Shown here: positions 1 to 8,433 of the stretch, piece by piece
Numbering within the stretch: position 1 is the stretch's first letter
Layout of the letters: each line of letters opens with the position of its first letter
Assembly: GCF_000426185.1 (NCBI RefSeq)
Contig: NZ_AUEW01000004.1
Span: 310,001 to 374,000 of the forward strand
Origin: Cellulomonas sp. URHD0024
Lineage (GTDB): Bacteria > Actinomycetota > Actinomycetes > Actinomycetales > Cellulomonadaceae
DNA length: 64,000 nt
Direction: 5' to 3'
Position numbers and translations under genes: made by a program
Notes under the pieces: generated by a model
What the model saw: only the letters and a program-made list of their open reading frames with translations
Database searches by the model: none
What the model was told of the DNA's origin: nothing

Positions 1-2485
1 GCTCCGCGGCCGCACGGTCCGCCCAGGGTCCGGCGCCGAGCTCCTCGAACGTCGTGAACGCCGAGCGCAGGGGACCGCGGGCGTCGACCCGACGCTTCAG
101 CCGCCGCAGCCGGGCGCCGTAGGCGAGCTGGGTCCGAGCCGTCTCGAACGTGTCGGGCGTGTGCTGGTGGTAGGCCAGCGCGACCGAGAAGGTGACGTCG
201 ACATCGGCGTCGGGGCAGGTCAGCCCGGCGGCCCGCGCGGCGCGGGCCAGCGACCACGGTTGACCCTTGACCTCCGCGCGCCGGGTGAGCGTCACCGCGA
301 GAGCCGCCGCCTCGTCGTCGCGGCCGAGCTGCACGAGCGCCTCCACCATCTCGGGAGCGGGGGACAGGTCGACGTCCTGCAGGCCCAGGTCGGACAGGAG
401 CCCTTCCAGCGCACGGAACCGCTCCAGCGCGCTCTCGGTGCGGCCCAGCCCGAGATCCAGCTCGGCCAGCGCGGTCATCGCCCATGCCTGGAAGAAGCCG
501 AGGTGGTGGGCGCGGGTGATGTCGAGGCACTCCGCCGCGTGCGCGGCGCACGCTGCGGCGGCACCCTGGCGCGCCTCGAGCCAGGCGAGGCCGGCGAGGC
601 AGGCGGCGAGGTCCGTGGACTGGCCCGCCTCACGCGCCAGAGCGACGCCTTCGGTGTAGCCGGCGACAGCGTCGTCCCAGCGGTCGTCGGTCGTGGCCTG
701 GTCTCGGGCCACGTAGAACAGCAGCAGCGGCAGACCGCCGATGTCGGCGCGGTTGCGGGTGTGGGCGACGACCGCGGGGATGACGTCGCGGCCCACGGCG
801 CTCTCCCGCAGGAAGAGGGGACCGAAGACCAGCCACGGTGCGAGCTGCGGGTCGTCGAGGAAGTCGTCGGCCTCGGCCATGGCTGCCCGCAGCAGGTCGA
901 GCCCGCCGCGACCGGCAAGCACGGCGGCGACCGCGACGGCCATGGTGCCCACCCAGCGTGCGCGCCCGGTCCGCGGCTCGATCCGCTGGATCAGGTCGGC
1001 GGCCCGAGCAGCGGTGGCGATGTCTCCGCCGAAGAGGCTGGCCTCCACACCGTCCGCGAGGAGCAGGACGGCAGCGTCGGGGTCCTCGTCGGCGGCGGCG
1101 GCTCCGGCCGCGACGAGCACGTCCCGCGCCCGCTCGACCGATCCGGTGCGCAACGCGACGGCGCCGTCGAGGGCGGCGGCGCGGATGCGCAGGTCGGGGG
1201 TCTGCGGCAAGGTCGCGGCTCGGCCCAGGAGGTCCGTCGCGGAGTCGGGAGCGCCCGCGCCCCACGCGCTCTCCGCGGCCGAGACCAACCGCTTCACGCG
1301 GTCTGCGGCGTCGGGCGACAGCCGAGCGGCGCGCTCGAAGCCGGCGGCCGCCACGGCGTGCGCACCCCGGGCGTGCGCACGCCTCGCGGCCTCGTCGAGG
1401 ACCGCCGCGACGACGGCATCGGGTGCTCTCGTGGCCTCGCCGAGGTGCCACGCCCGGCGGTCCAGGTCGTCGACGGGGACCGCTTCGGCGAGCGCCGCGT
1501 GGACGGCGCGTCGGGTCGCGGGGGTGGCCTCCGCGTAGATGCCCGAGCGGACCAGGTCGTGCCGGAACCGGACGTGGGTCGTGCCGATCGTCAGCAGGTG
1601 TGCCGCCGCCGCCTCGTCCAGGTCCGCGAGGCTGACGTCGAGCAGCTCACAGGCCCTGGCGACGACGGCCAGGTCGCCGCCGGCCGCCGCCGCGACGATC
1701 ACCGCGGTGCGCGCTCCCGGCGACAGGATGTCCGCGCGGCGCGCGAACGTCCGCGCGAGGGATGCGGGCACCGGCACGGGTGCGTCAGGAGGCAGCGCTC
1801 CGACGCCGTCGTCGGTGAGCTCGAGCAGCGCGAGGGGGTTGCCACCGGTCGCCGCGAGCAGCCGCGCCCGCGCATCGTCGGACAGGCGGCTGCCGAGTCG
1901 GCCTGCGAGCTCGGCCGCGTCGGCTGCGCCCAGGCCCTCGACCGGGAACATCGGCAGCCCGGCCGAGCCGACGACCGACGGCGCCTCGTCGCGCACGGCC
2001 AAAAGGACGACGACGGGGTCGGCGGTGAGCCGTCGAGCGGCGAAGCACAACGCCTGTGCGGAGGGTGGGTCCAGCAGGTGGGCGTCGTCGACGAGGACGG
2101 CGACCGGTCCGTCCTCCGCCACGCGGCTGAGCAGGCTGAGCACGGCCGCACCCACCGCGAACCGCTCTCCACCCGACCCAGGTGTCAGGGCGAGGGCGGA
2201 GCCGAGTGCCCCGGCCTGGGGCGCCGGGATCGCGTCGAGGTGGTCGAGGACCGGGCGCAGGAGCTGCAGCAGACCGCCGAACGGCACCTCCTGCTCGGCG
2301 TCGATGCCCGCGGCGCGCAGCACCCGCATCCCGGCGTCGGTCACCGCGGCGGCGGCGTCCTCGAGCAGGGCGCTCTTGCCGATGCCGGCCTCGCCGGTGA
2401 GCACGAGCGTGCCGCTCTCGCCCACCCGCGCGCCGGCCACCAGCGTCGCGATGACCTGGCGTTCGCGCTCGCGGCCGACCAGCAC
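1..2485 (-). CDS. LAL-type (large ATP-binding LuxR family) transcriptional regulator, C-terminus cut by window edge
   Basis: At least 828 codons are present; the 3' end lies outside the window. The protein opens directly into an AAA/STAND ATPase: the P-loop GEAGIGKS is at residues 31-38 and a Walker B-like LVDDAHLLD near residue 130. A long alpha-helical, TPR-like Ala-rich region follows. This is the MalT/LAL plan, and the missing end should carry the LuxR-type helix-turn-helix (family knowledge, not visible here). The GTG at 2485 is chosen because an in-frame TAG lies only three codons upstream and the ATPase begins at residue 2. It is divergent from the methyltransferase and hydrolase-glycosyltransferase pair, with 120 bp between them, so it is a plausible pathway-specific activator of those genes (inference). 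Confidence 0.85.
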   Translation of the reverse strand, partial: MLVGRERERQVIATLVAGARVGESGTLVLTGEAGIGKSALLEDAAAAVTDAGMRVLRAAGIDAEQEVPFGGLLQLLRPVLDHLDAIPAPQAGALGSALALTPGSGGERFAVGAAVLSLLSRVAEDGPVAVLVDDAHLLDPPSAQALCFAARRLTADPVVVLLAVRDEAPSVVGSAGLPMFPVEGLGAADAAELAGRLGSRLSDDARARLLAATGGNPLALLELTDDGVGALPPDAPVPVPASLARTFARRADILSPGARTAVIVAAAAGGDLAVVARACELLDVSLADLDEAAAAHLLTIGTTHVRFRHDLVRSGIYAEATPATRRAVHAALAEAVPVDDLDRRAWHLGEATRAPDAVVAAVLDEAARRAHARGAHAVAAAGFERAARLSPDAADRVKRLVSAAESAWGAGAPDSATDLLGRAATLPQTPDLRIRAAALDGAVALRTGSVERARDVLVAAGAAAADEDPDAAVLLLADGVEASLFGGDIATAARAADLIQRIEPRTGRARWVGTMAVAVAAVLAGRGGLDLLRAAMAEADDFLDDPQLAPWLVFGPLFLRESAVGRDVIPAVVAHTRNRADIGGLPLLLFYVARDQATTDDRWDDAVAGYTEGVALAREAGQSTDLAACLAGLAWLEARQGAAAACAAHAAECLDITRAHHLGFFQAWAMTALAELDLGLGRTESALERFRALEGLLSDLGLQDVDLSPAPEMVEALVQLGRDDEAAALAVTLTRRAEVKGQPWSLARAARAAGLTCPDADVDVTFSVALAYHQHTPDTFETARTQLAYGARLRRLKRRVDARGPLRSAFTTFEELGAGPWADRAAAE

Positions 2486-2507
2486 GTCCCGAGTCTAGGG
2501 AGCAGAC

Positions 2508-2522
2508 CAGGGGGGTCCCCTG
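2508..2522. promoter_or_regulatory. Inverted repeat in the LAL/methyltransferase divergent intergenic region
   Basis: CAGGGG-GGT-CCCCTG, a perfect 6-bp inverted repeat with a 3-bp spacer. It sits 22 bp upstream of the LAL regulator start and about 85 bp upstream of the methyltransferase start. It could be an operator for the neighbouring regulator. There is no second copy in the window to support this. Confidence 0.25.
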
Positions 2523-2605
2523 ATTCGACGGCGGCATCGGTTCGACGAAGGTCGAGAGCGACATATCCAACAGCACGACAGGCACACCCAAGGAGCTGCA
2601 GCACC

Positions 2606-3685
2606 ATGACCGAGACCCTGCCCCAGCGGACCATCGACCCCGACAAGCTCATGTCGTTCGTGTTCCGCGCCGTCGACGAGGTGGGCGCGACCCTGAACAC
2701 CGCCCTCGTCGTGATGGGCGACAAGCTGGGCTACTACGCCGCGATGGCCGACGGCCGACCGATCACCCCGGCCGAGCTGGCCGAGCAGACAGGCACCTAC
2801 GAGCCCTACGCCCGCGAGTGGCTGAACAACCAGGCGGCCGGCGGCTTCGTCGACTACGACCCGCAGGAGCGTCGGTACACCCTGCCGGCCGAGCACGCGG
2901 TCGCGCTCGCCGACCCGACGAGCCCCGCGTACCTCGCGGGCTTCTTCCAGATCGCGCACGGCACCGTCCGCGACGCCCCGGACATCTACGACGCCGCTCG
3001 CGTGGGAGACGGCGTCGGCTGGCACGCGCACAACACCGACGTGCACCACGGGACCGAGCGGTTCTTCCGGTCGATGTACAACGGTCACCTCCTGACCGAG
3101 TGGATCCCGGCCCTCGAGGGCGTCGCGGCCAAGCTCGAGGCAGGCGGTCGGGTGGCCGACGTGGGCTGCGGGCACGGCGCGTCGACGATCCTGCTGGCCC
3201 AGGCGTTCCCGAGGGCGACGTTCGTCGGATCGGACTACCACCCGGAGTCCATCGCGATCGCGCGTGAGCGGGCCGCTGCGGCGGGGGTGGACGACCGGGT
3301 GACGTTCGAGCTCGCCTCGGCGAGCGACTTCTCCGGCACCGACTTCGACCTCGTCGCGATGTTCGACTGCCTGCACGACATGGGCGACCCGGTGGGCGCG
3401 GCCAGGCAGGTGCGCAGCGCGATCGCCGACGACGGCACGTGGATGGTCGTCGAGCCGATGGCCGGCGACCACGTCGAGGACAACCTGAACACGGTCGGCC
3501 GCGCGTTCTACGGCTTCTCGACGCTGCTGTGCACGCCCGCGTCGCTGAGCCAGGACGTCGGCCTCGCACTGGGGACCCAGGCCGGCCCGGCCAAGATCCG
3601 CGACGTCTCGACCGCGGCGGGGTTCACCGCGTTCCGGACCGCGGCGACCACGCCGTTCAACAACGTGTTCGAGATCCGTCCGTGA
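2606..3685 (+). CDS. SAM-dependent methyltransferase with N-terminal winged-helix/dimerisation domain
   Basis: 359 aa. The N-terminal ~100 residues resemble the winged-helix dimerisation region seen in O-methyltransferase and Rv2258c-like families (VVMGDKLGYYAAMADG, then a segment about leaving AEQTGTYEPYAREWL). The SAM-binding motif I, VADVGCGHGAST, is near residue 183 and a motif II-like DLVAMFDCLHDMGDP near 250. ATG 2606 is preceded by AGGAG at 2591-2595. A much longer open frame reaches upstream but runs antisense to the LAL gene and is not coding. The stop overlaps the GTG of the next gene (GTGA), so the two are translationally coupled. The substrate is unknown; the hydrolase-glycosyltransferase partner suggests tailoring of a small lipophilic or natural-product molecule. 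Confidence 0.88.
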   Translation: MTETLPQRTIDPDKLMSFVFRAVDEVGATLNTALVVMGDKLGYYAAMADGRPITPAELAEQTGTYEPYAREWLNNQAAGGFVDYDPQERRYTLPAEHAVALADPTSPAYLAGFFQIAHGTVRDAPDIYDAARVGDGVGWHAHNTDVHHGTERFFRSMYNGHLLTEWIPALEGVAAKLEAGGRVADVGCGHGASTILLAQAFPRATFVGSDYHPESIAIARERAAAAGVDDRVTFELASASDFSGTDFDLVAMFDCLHDMGDPVGAARQVRSAIADDGTWMVVEPMAGDHVEDNLNTVGRAFYGFSTLLCTPASLSQDVGLALGTQAGPAKIRDVSTAAGFTAFRTAATTPFNNVFEIRP

Positions 3686-5856
3686 CTGCGGACCTCCTCC
3701 AGGCGGACACTGCTCGGGTGCGCACGCACCCGAGCAGGTCTGCGGATCCCGACGTCGTCGGGACGACGGTGCGCGACGGTGTCGAGCTCGCCTACGAGAT
3801 CTACGACGCCGTCCCGGCCGCGCCGACGGTCATGCTCGTCCCGACCTGGGCGATCGTCCCGTCACGGTTCTGGAAGGCGCAGATCGGCTTCCTCGCACGG
3901 CACTACCGCGTGGTGACGTTCGACGGCCGGGGCAGCGGGCTGTCGGGTCGCCCGGCAGGCGCCGCCGCCTACACGGACGGCGAGTACGCGGCGGACATCG
4001 TGGCGGTCCTCGACGCGTCCGGGACGGACCGGGCCGTGCTGGTCACCGAATCGTGCGGGGCGTCGTGGGCGGTGCACGTCGCCGCCAAGCACCCCGCGCG
4101 CGTCTCCGGCCTGCTGGCCATCGCGCCGTCGTGCGGGTTGGACGTGCCCACGCCCGGACGCGACGACGTCCCGTTCGACCAGCCCTTGGACACCACCCGC
4201 GGCTGGGCCAAGTACAACGAGCACTACTGGCTCGGCGGTGGGTACGACGACTTCGTCGGCTTCTTCTTCGGGCGCATGTTCCCCGAGCCGCACTCGACCA
4301 AGCAGATCGAGGACTGCATCGGCTGGTCGCACGAGCTGACACCGCAGACCCTCGCGGACAGCACGTCCGGGAGGCTCGGCTGCCACGGGGCCGTGTGCGA
4401 GCCGCTCGTTCCGCTCACCCGCCAGGTGGCGTGCCCGGTCCTCGTCGTGCACGGCACCGACGACCGGATCCGACCGCATCCGTTCGGCGAGCGGCTCGCC
4501 GAGCTCACGGGCGGCGACCTGGTCCTGCTCGACGGCGCCGGCCACGGTCCGTCCGCCCGCGACCCGGTCAGGGTCAACCACCTGATCGCACAGTTCGTCG
4601 ACCGGCTCCATCCCCGGCCGGCGAAGCCCCGATGGGTCCGGGCCGCCGCCCGGCCCAAGCGCGCGCTGTACCTCTCGAGCCCTGTCGGGCTGGGCCACGC
4701 ACAGCGCGACGTGGCGATCGCGGCCGAGCTGCGCTCCCGGCGGCCGGACCTGCAGATCGACTGGCTCGCGCAGCACCCGGTGACCCGCGTGCTCGGGCAG
4801 CACGACGAGCGGGTTCACCCCGCGTCGGCGTGGCTGCGCAACGAGTCCGGGCACCTCGAGCACGAGGCAGGGGAGCACGACCTGCACGCGTTCCAGACGA
4901 TCCGTCGGATGGACGAGATCCTCGTGCACAACTTCATGGTGTTCGACGAGGTCGTGGCCGACGGCGACTACGACCTGGTGATCGGCGACGAGGCGTGGGA
5001 CGTCGACTACTTCCTGCACGAGAACCCCGAGCTCAAGCGCTTCGCGTTCGCGTGGCTGACGGACTTCGTCGGCTGGCTCCCGATGCCGGACGGCGGCCCC
5101 CGCGAGGCCGCGCTCACCGCGGACTACAACGCGGAGATGATCGAGCAGCGCGCCCGGTTCGCGCGCATCCGGGACCGGTCGGTGTTCGTCGGCGACCCGG
5201 ACGACGTGGTCGAGGACGACTTCGGGCCCGGGCTGCCGAGCATCCGCACCTGGACCGAGGACAACTTCGACTTCGCCGGCTACGTGACCGGCTTCGACCC
5301 GGCCGCGGTGGAAGGGACGGAACGGATCCGGGCCGGACTCGGCGTCGCTCCGGGCGACACCCTGTGCCTCGTCACCGTCGGCGGCTCGGGCGTCGGCACG
5401 TCGCTCCTGCGCCGCGTCATGGACGTCGTGCCCCTCGTCCGCGCGATCGCCCCCGAGGTGCGGTTCGCGTTCGTCACGGGTCCGCGGATCGACCCGTCGT
5501 CGTTGCCCGCGTACGACGGCTCAACGGTGCTCGGGTACGTCCCCGACCTGTTCCGGCATCTCGCGGCGTGCGACGTGGCGGTGGTGCAGGGCGGTCTCAC
5601 GACGACCATGGAGCTCACCGCGCTGAACAAGCCGTTCGTCTACGTGCCGCTGCGCCACCACTTCGAGCAGAACTTCCACGTCCGCCGCCGGCTCGACCGC
5701 TACGAGGCGGGCCGGCACCTGGCGTACGAGGACGCCCTCGACCCCGACGCGCTCGCGGAGGCCATCGTCAAGGAGGCCGGTCGCGACGTGCGGTACCGGC
5801 CCGTGGCGACCGACGGGGCTGCTCGGGCGGCGGCGATGCTGGCAGACCTGATCTGA
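3682..5856 (+). CDS. Alpha/beta-hydrolase fused to a UDP-glycosyltransferase-like domain
   Basis: 724 aa with two enzymes in one chain. Residues ~30-310 form an alpha/beta-hydrolase: the nucleophile elbow reads TESCGAS near residue 122 (the usual first Gly of G-x-S-x-G is Glu/Thr-like here), an acid is at VVHGTDDRIRP and the His is at DGAGHGP. Residues ~325-724 resemble MGT/YjiC-type glycosyltransferases: a nucleotide-sugar transferase start (LYLSSPVGLGHAQRD) and a C-terminal donor-site segment VVQGGLTTTMELTALNKP, with HHFEQ following. The GTG start overlaps the methyltransferase stop by four bases. Inference: the pair acts on one substrate, with acyl or ester removal plus glycosylation and methylation. 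The reverse order of activities is equally possible. Confidence 0.82.
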   Translation: MTADLLQADTARVRTHPSRSADPDVVGTTVRDGVELAYEIYDAVPAAPTVMLVPTWAIVPSRFWKAQIGFLARHYRVVTFDGRGSGLSGRPAGAAAYTDGEYAADIVAVLDASGTDRAVLVTESCGASWAVHVAAKHPARVSGLLAIAPSCGLDVPTPGRDDVPFDQPLDTTRGWAKYNEHYWLGGGYDDFVGFFFGRMFPEPHSTKQIEDCIGWSHELTPQTLADSTSGRLGCHGAVCEPLVPLTRQVACPVLVVHGTDDRIRPHPFGERLAELTGGDLVLLDGAGHGPSARDPVRVNHLIAQFVDRLHPRPAKPRWVRAAARPKRALYLSSPVGLGHAQRDVAIAAELRSRRPDLQIDWLAQHPVTRVLGQHDERVHPASAWLRNESGHLEHEAGEHDLHAFQTIRRMDEILVHNFMVFDEVVADGDYDLVIGDEAWDVDYFLHENPELKRFAFAWLTDFVGWLPMPDGGPREAALTADYNAEMIEQRARFARIRDRSVFVGDPDDVVEDDFGPGLPSIRTWTEDNFDFAGYVTGFDPAAVEGTERIRAGLGVAPGDTLCLVTVGGSGVGTSLLRRVMDVVPLVRAIAPEVRFAFVTGPRIDPSSLPAYDGSTVLGYVPDLFRHLAACDVAVVQGGLTTTMELTALNKPFVYVPLRHHFEQNFHVRRRLDRYEAGRHLAYEDALDPDALAEAIVKEAGRDVRYRPVATDGAARAAAMLADLI

Positions 5857-6086
5857 CGTGCTGACGGGCGCCTCCCTGACCCGGGCCGGCGTCCGGACGG
5901 TCGTGCCACGCGGTGGAGCTACTCCCCGACCCATGACCCGAACCCCCTCGTGTCGTCTCGCTGGAACACAGGCGAACGTAGCGGTCACCGTGACGTCGCG
6001 TGGGGCATCGACGTGCGCGTCCGGGTGAAGGACGCCGGCACGATCGCCACGCTCATCCGCGCGCCAGCTCGGCCGATGGAGAGGAC

Positions 6087-6578
6087 ATGAGCTATCAGCA
6101 CGGGTACGCGCCGCAGGTCCCTGTCCGCACCGACCAGCAGACGCCCAACGGCGCGGTCGTCGCGATCGCGTGGGTGTGCGCCTTGCTGACGTCGTTCTAC
6201 ATGCTTCCGTGGGCGGTCGCCGCGACCCGTGGCAGGTCGAACCAGGCGGCGGTGGGTGTCGTGAACCTGCTGCTCGGCTGGACCTTCGTCGGGTGGATCG
6301 TCGCGCTCGTCATGGCATGCTCCGCGCACCAGGTCGTGGCCGCGCCGGTGGCCGTGTTCGTCGGGCACGTCCAGGCGAGCTACACCCAGCCGCCCGCTGT
6401 GCAGGCCCGACCGGCCGACGAGCGGCCGCCACTGGAGATTCCGTCGCCGCCCAAGGTCCTCCTGACCAAGCACGACACCAGCAAGCCCTCGGTCCCTGCC
6501 GGCTGGTACGCGGCGCCCACCACGCAAGGGCAGGAGTACTGGGACGGTGCCCGCTGGACGGGTCACCGCGCTCCCTGA
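6087..6578 (+). CDS. Superinfection-immunity-like membrane protein with C-terminal DUF2510
   Basis: 163 aa. Two hydrophobic segments (about residues 20-40 and 55-78) follow the Imm_superinfect-type pattern, with short loops and GWTFVGWIVALVMA. A Pro-rich linker follows, and the protein ends in a DUF2510-type WYAAP...YWDGARWTGH motif common in actinobacterial membrane proteins. ATG 6087 follows GGAGAGGA. The role is unknown; the superinfection label comes from a phage family and does not prove phage exclusion here. The 230 bp upstream (5857-6086) contain no gene that I can see. Confidence 0.7.
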   Translation: MSYQHGYAPQVPVRTDQQTPNGAVVAIAWVCALLTSFYMLPWAVAATRGRSNQAAVGVVNLLLGWTFVGWIVALVMACSAHQVVAAPVAVFVGHVQASYTQPPAVQARPADERPPLEIPSPPKVLLTKHDTSKPSVPAGWYAAPTTQGQEYWDGARWTGHRAP

Positions 6579-6625
6579 GCGACGGACGGCCAGGGCCGCG
6601 GCGACCGATGGAGGTGCTCAGCGTC

Positions 6626-7138
6626 GTGAGCAGACGTGTGCTCGGAGTGCTCACCCTCGTGAGTGCTGCGCTCACCTTGACGGCCTGCGGCGAACCAGGG
6701 TCGGCCTCGAGGAGCATCGGAATCGCCACCGACGAGACCGGGAACCACCTGCTGCTCGTGGAGGCGTGCCCCGCCGACGACACCGAGGGGCTCGTTCTTG
6801 GTCCGGGTGACGACTGGTGGGGCACCGCGACCGCACGGCTTTCTGCTGACCCCGACGTTTCCGGCCCGTGGGCGCTGAATCTCAGCGACAACACGATGCC
6901 GGACAGCCTCACCTTCGAGGAAGACTCGGACGAGCATCTCGACGAGCTCGGTCTGCCGTTCTTCGTCCGGGTCAGGTATGGCGACGGTTTGTCCACGGCG
7001 GCGTTCGATCAGTGGCCGGCGAGGGGCAACGCCATCGCTGTGGATCTCGGCGCGACGGACCCGAACGCGATGGTCGAGACATCCATCGACGGTTTTCGCG
7101 CGTCACGGCTGGAAGAGTGCCGCCGGTTCGCAGGCTGA
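6626..7138 (+). CDS. Secreted lipoprotein, function unknown
   Basis: 170 aa. It has a lipoprotein signal peptide: Arg-Arg near the start, a hydrophobic stretch VLGVLTLVSAALTLTAC, and a lipobox LTAC. The mature part is acidic and contains no domain I recognise. GTG 6626 is preferred because GGAGG lies ~11 nt upstream; the in-frame ATG at 6608 would place that SD inside the coding region and lengthen the n-region by six residues. It follows the DUF2510 protein by 47 bp and may be cotranscribed. Confidence 0.65.
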   Translation: MSRRVLGVLTLVSAALTLTACGEPGSASRSIGIATDETGNHLLLVEACPADDTEGLVLGPGDDWWGTATARLSADPDVSGPWALNLSDNTMPDSLTFEEDSDEHLDELGLPFFVRVRYGDGLSTAAFDQWPARGNAIAVDLGATDPNAMVETSIDGFRASRLEECRRFAG

Positions 7139-7159
7139 CTCGGCACCCGCGGGCCGCGG

Positions 7160-7549
7160 TCAGAGCGCGAGCAGACCGAGCACGGGTGCGCCGAGGTGCC
7201 CGAGCCACGCCGCGACCGTGGAGATCGGCCCGATGAGCGCCGCTCCCGCCGCCGCGAGCGAGCCCGCGCCCTTCAGCAGCCGGGTGAGGCGCTCGAGGAC
7301 TCCGGCGATCCTGGAACGGTCGGGTTGAGGCTCCTCGAGTGCGGTGCTGACCTGCTCGACGTCGGCCCGCGCCGCCGCGGCTTGCGCCGGGTCCAGGCTC
7401 AGGGTGCCGACGACGTGGCGCAACGACGACGCGGCGAGCCGCGCATCGTGCAGGAGGACGAGCGTGCCCTGCTGGCCGCCGTAGATGGTCTGGTCACCGT
7501 CGACGTTGTTGATGGTGCCCGCGTTCTGCGAGCCGATGTGGATGCCCAT
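7160..7549 (-). CDS. Small hydrophobic protein with N-terminal Gly/Asn/Gln amyloid-like motif
   Basis: 129 aa. Residues 5-21 read IGSQNAGTINNVDGDQT, followed by a Gly/Gln-rich YGGQQG. The same motif occurs in the FHA protein just upstream (11 of 17 positions identical). The middle is predicted helical and charged, and the C-terminal ~35 residues are a continuous hydrophobic Ala/Gly/Leu stretch that could insert in a membrane. ATG 7549 is chosen because AGAGG (7558-7562) sits 8 nt upstream; a TTG at 7567 is also possible and would overlap the upstream stop. It is the last gene of an FHA operon. Short N-terminal Asn/Gln/Gly motifs joined to helical domains are a known layout of bacterial amyloid-signalling effectors; that assignment is inference. 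Confidence 0.7.
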   Translation of the reverse strand: MGIHIGSQNAGTINNVDGDQTIYGGQQGTLVLLHDARLAASSLRHVVGTLSLDPAQAAAARADVEQVSTALEEPQPDRSRIAGVLERLTRLLKGAGSLAAAGAALIGPISTVAAWLGHLGAPVLGLLAL

Positions 7550-7563
7550 GACGTACGCCTCTT

Positions 7564-8328
7564 TCAACGACCGGGGAACGACGGGAACTCACGCTCGACA
7601 CGCTTGCGCCGCGAGGTCGCGACCACGTGCAGGACGATGCCGAGGACGAGGAGCAGGGCGCCGATCGCCGCGAGCCCCCACCCGATGATGCCCAGCGGAA
7701 CCCCGAAGACCGGCGGCCCCAACGGCGAGAGCCCGAGTCCGCTCTCAGACTCGAACTGGGACTGCTGGGCGATGTTGGCGATGCCGCCGATGAACGACAG
7801 CACGCCGTAGGCGAAGAGCCCGAAGCCCACGACGAACGTCAGCACCCCGAACCAGACCAGCGCCCGGGCCTTCGACCTCGTCGCCGCCACCTCCCGCAGG
7901 AAGCTCTCGCGCTGCTGGTGGATGTGCTGGTTGAACTGGTCGCGTCCGACGTTGTTGATCGTGCCGCCCTGCTGGGTACCGATGTCGTAGCGGGCGGCGG
8001 CGGTCTCAGGCTGATCGGCCTGGACCTGCGCCTCGACGGCGGCGAACGCGACGACGTCGCCGGCGTGCAGCTCACAGGCAGACGAGAGCCGGACGTGGTT
8101 CACGTACGTGCCGCTCGTCGACCCGAGGTCCTCGACGAAGACGCGGGTGCCGCGGCGGTCGAGCATCGCGTGGGAGCGACTGACGCGCGGGTCGCTCAGG
8201 CACACGTCGCAGTCCGGAGCGCGGCCGACGACGATCCGGTGCTCGGGAAGCTCGATGTGCCGACCGACGTCCGGCCCCGGGGTGACGACGACCAGGTGCG
8301 TGGTCTGGCCGCGGGTCGAGAGTGCCAT
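7564..8328 (-). CDS. FHA-domain membrane protein carrying the same GTINNV motif
   Basis: 254 aa. Residues ~12-100 form a forkhead-associated phosphothreonine-binding domain with the conserved residues in place: VVGR at 33-36, VSRSH at 49-53, GSTSGTYVN at 69-77. A central motif at 116-131, IGTQQGGTINNVGRDQ, matches the one in the next gene. A Gln/His/Arg stretch follows, then two membrane segments (~157-181 and ~207-236) and a basic tail. ATG 8328 has AGGAGG 7 nt upstream. FHA domains read Ser/Thr-kinase signals, so this may be a membrane-anchored sensor that recruits the downstream small protein through the shared motif (inference). There is no kinase gene in the window. Confidence 0.8.
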   Translation of the reverse strand: MALSTRGQTTHLVVVTPGPDVGRHIELPEHRIVVGRAPDCDVCLSDPRVSRSHAMLDRRGTRVFVEDLGSTSGTYVNHVRLSSACELHAGDVVAFAAVEAQVQADQPETAAARYDIGTQQGGTINNVGRDQFNQHIHQQRESFLREVAATRSKARALVWFGVLTFVVGFGLFAYGVLSFIGGIANIAQQSQFESESGLGLSPLGPPVFGVPLGIIGWGLAAIGALLLVLGIVLHVVATSRRKRVEREFPSFPGR

Positions 8329-8363
8329 GCTGCGCCTCCTCCGTGATGTCAGAAGGAGAGCGA

Positions 8364-8382
8364 CGAACGGGCGCAGATACCG
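8364..8382 (-). promoter_or_regulatory. Element shared by the two minus-strand transcripts of the FHA/DUF6345 island (copy 1)
   Basis: The top strand reads CGAACGGGCGCAGATACCG, 36 bp upstream of the FHA gene. The second copy at 10181-10197 is CGAATGGGCAGATACCG; the two align with one substitution and a 2-nt gap. On the transcribed strand the core is CGGTATCTG, so it may be a -10 region (TATCTG) or an operator. Confidence 0.5.
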
Positions 8383-8391
8383 ACCGCCACA

Positions 8392-8427
8392 GGGACGGCC
8401 CGACCTCGCAGGAGGCCGGGCCGTCCC
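8392..8427 (-). terminator. Hairpin between the 306-aa gene and the FHA gene
   Basis: GGGACGGCCCG (8392-8402) pairs perfectly with CGGGCCGTCCC (8417-8427). Inside, CCTC/GAGG pairs again around a 4-nt GCAG loop. It lies 6 bp past the stop of the 306-aa gene on the transcribed strand, so it probably ends the DUF6345 transcript before the FHA promoter. No U-tract, as is usual at this GC content. Confidence 0.75.
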
Positions 8428-8433
8428 GACGGC

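Noticed and set aside
161..2605. Long open frame running upstream of the methyltransferase
   Set aside because: It lies antisense to the LAL regulator and has the Arg/Gly-rich composition of a shadow frame; the SD and conserved start at 2606 fix the real gene.
7549..7567. TTG start at 7567 for the small hydrophobic protein
   Set aside because: It would overlap the FHA stop neatly, but ATG 7549 has a good SD in the right place; TTG is kept only as an alternative.
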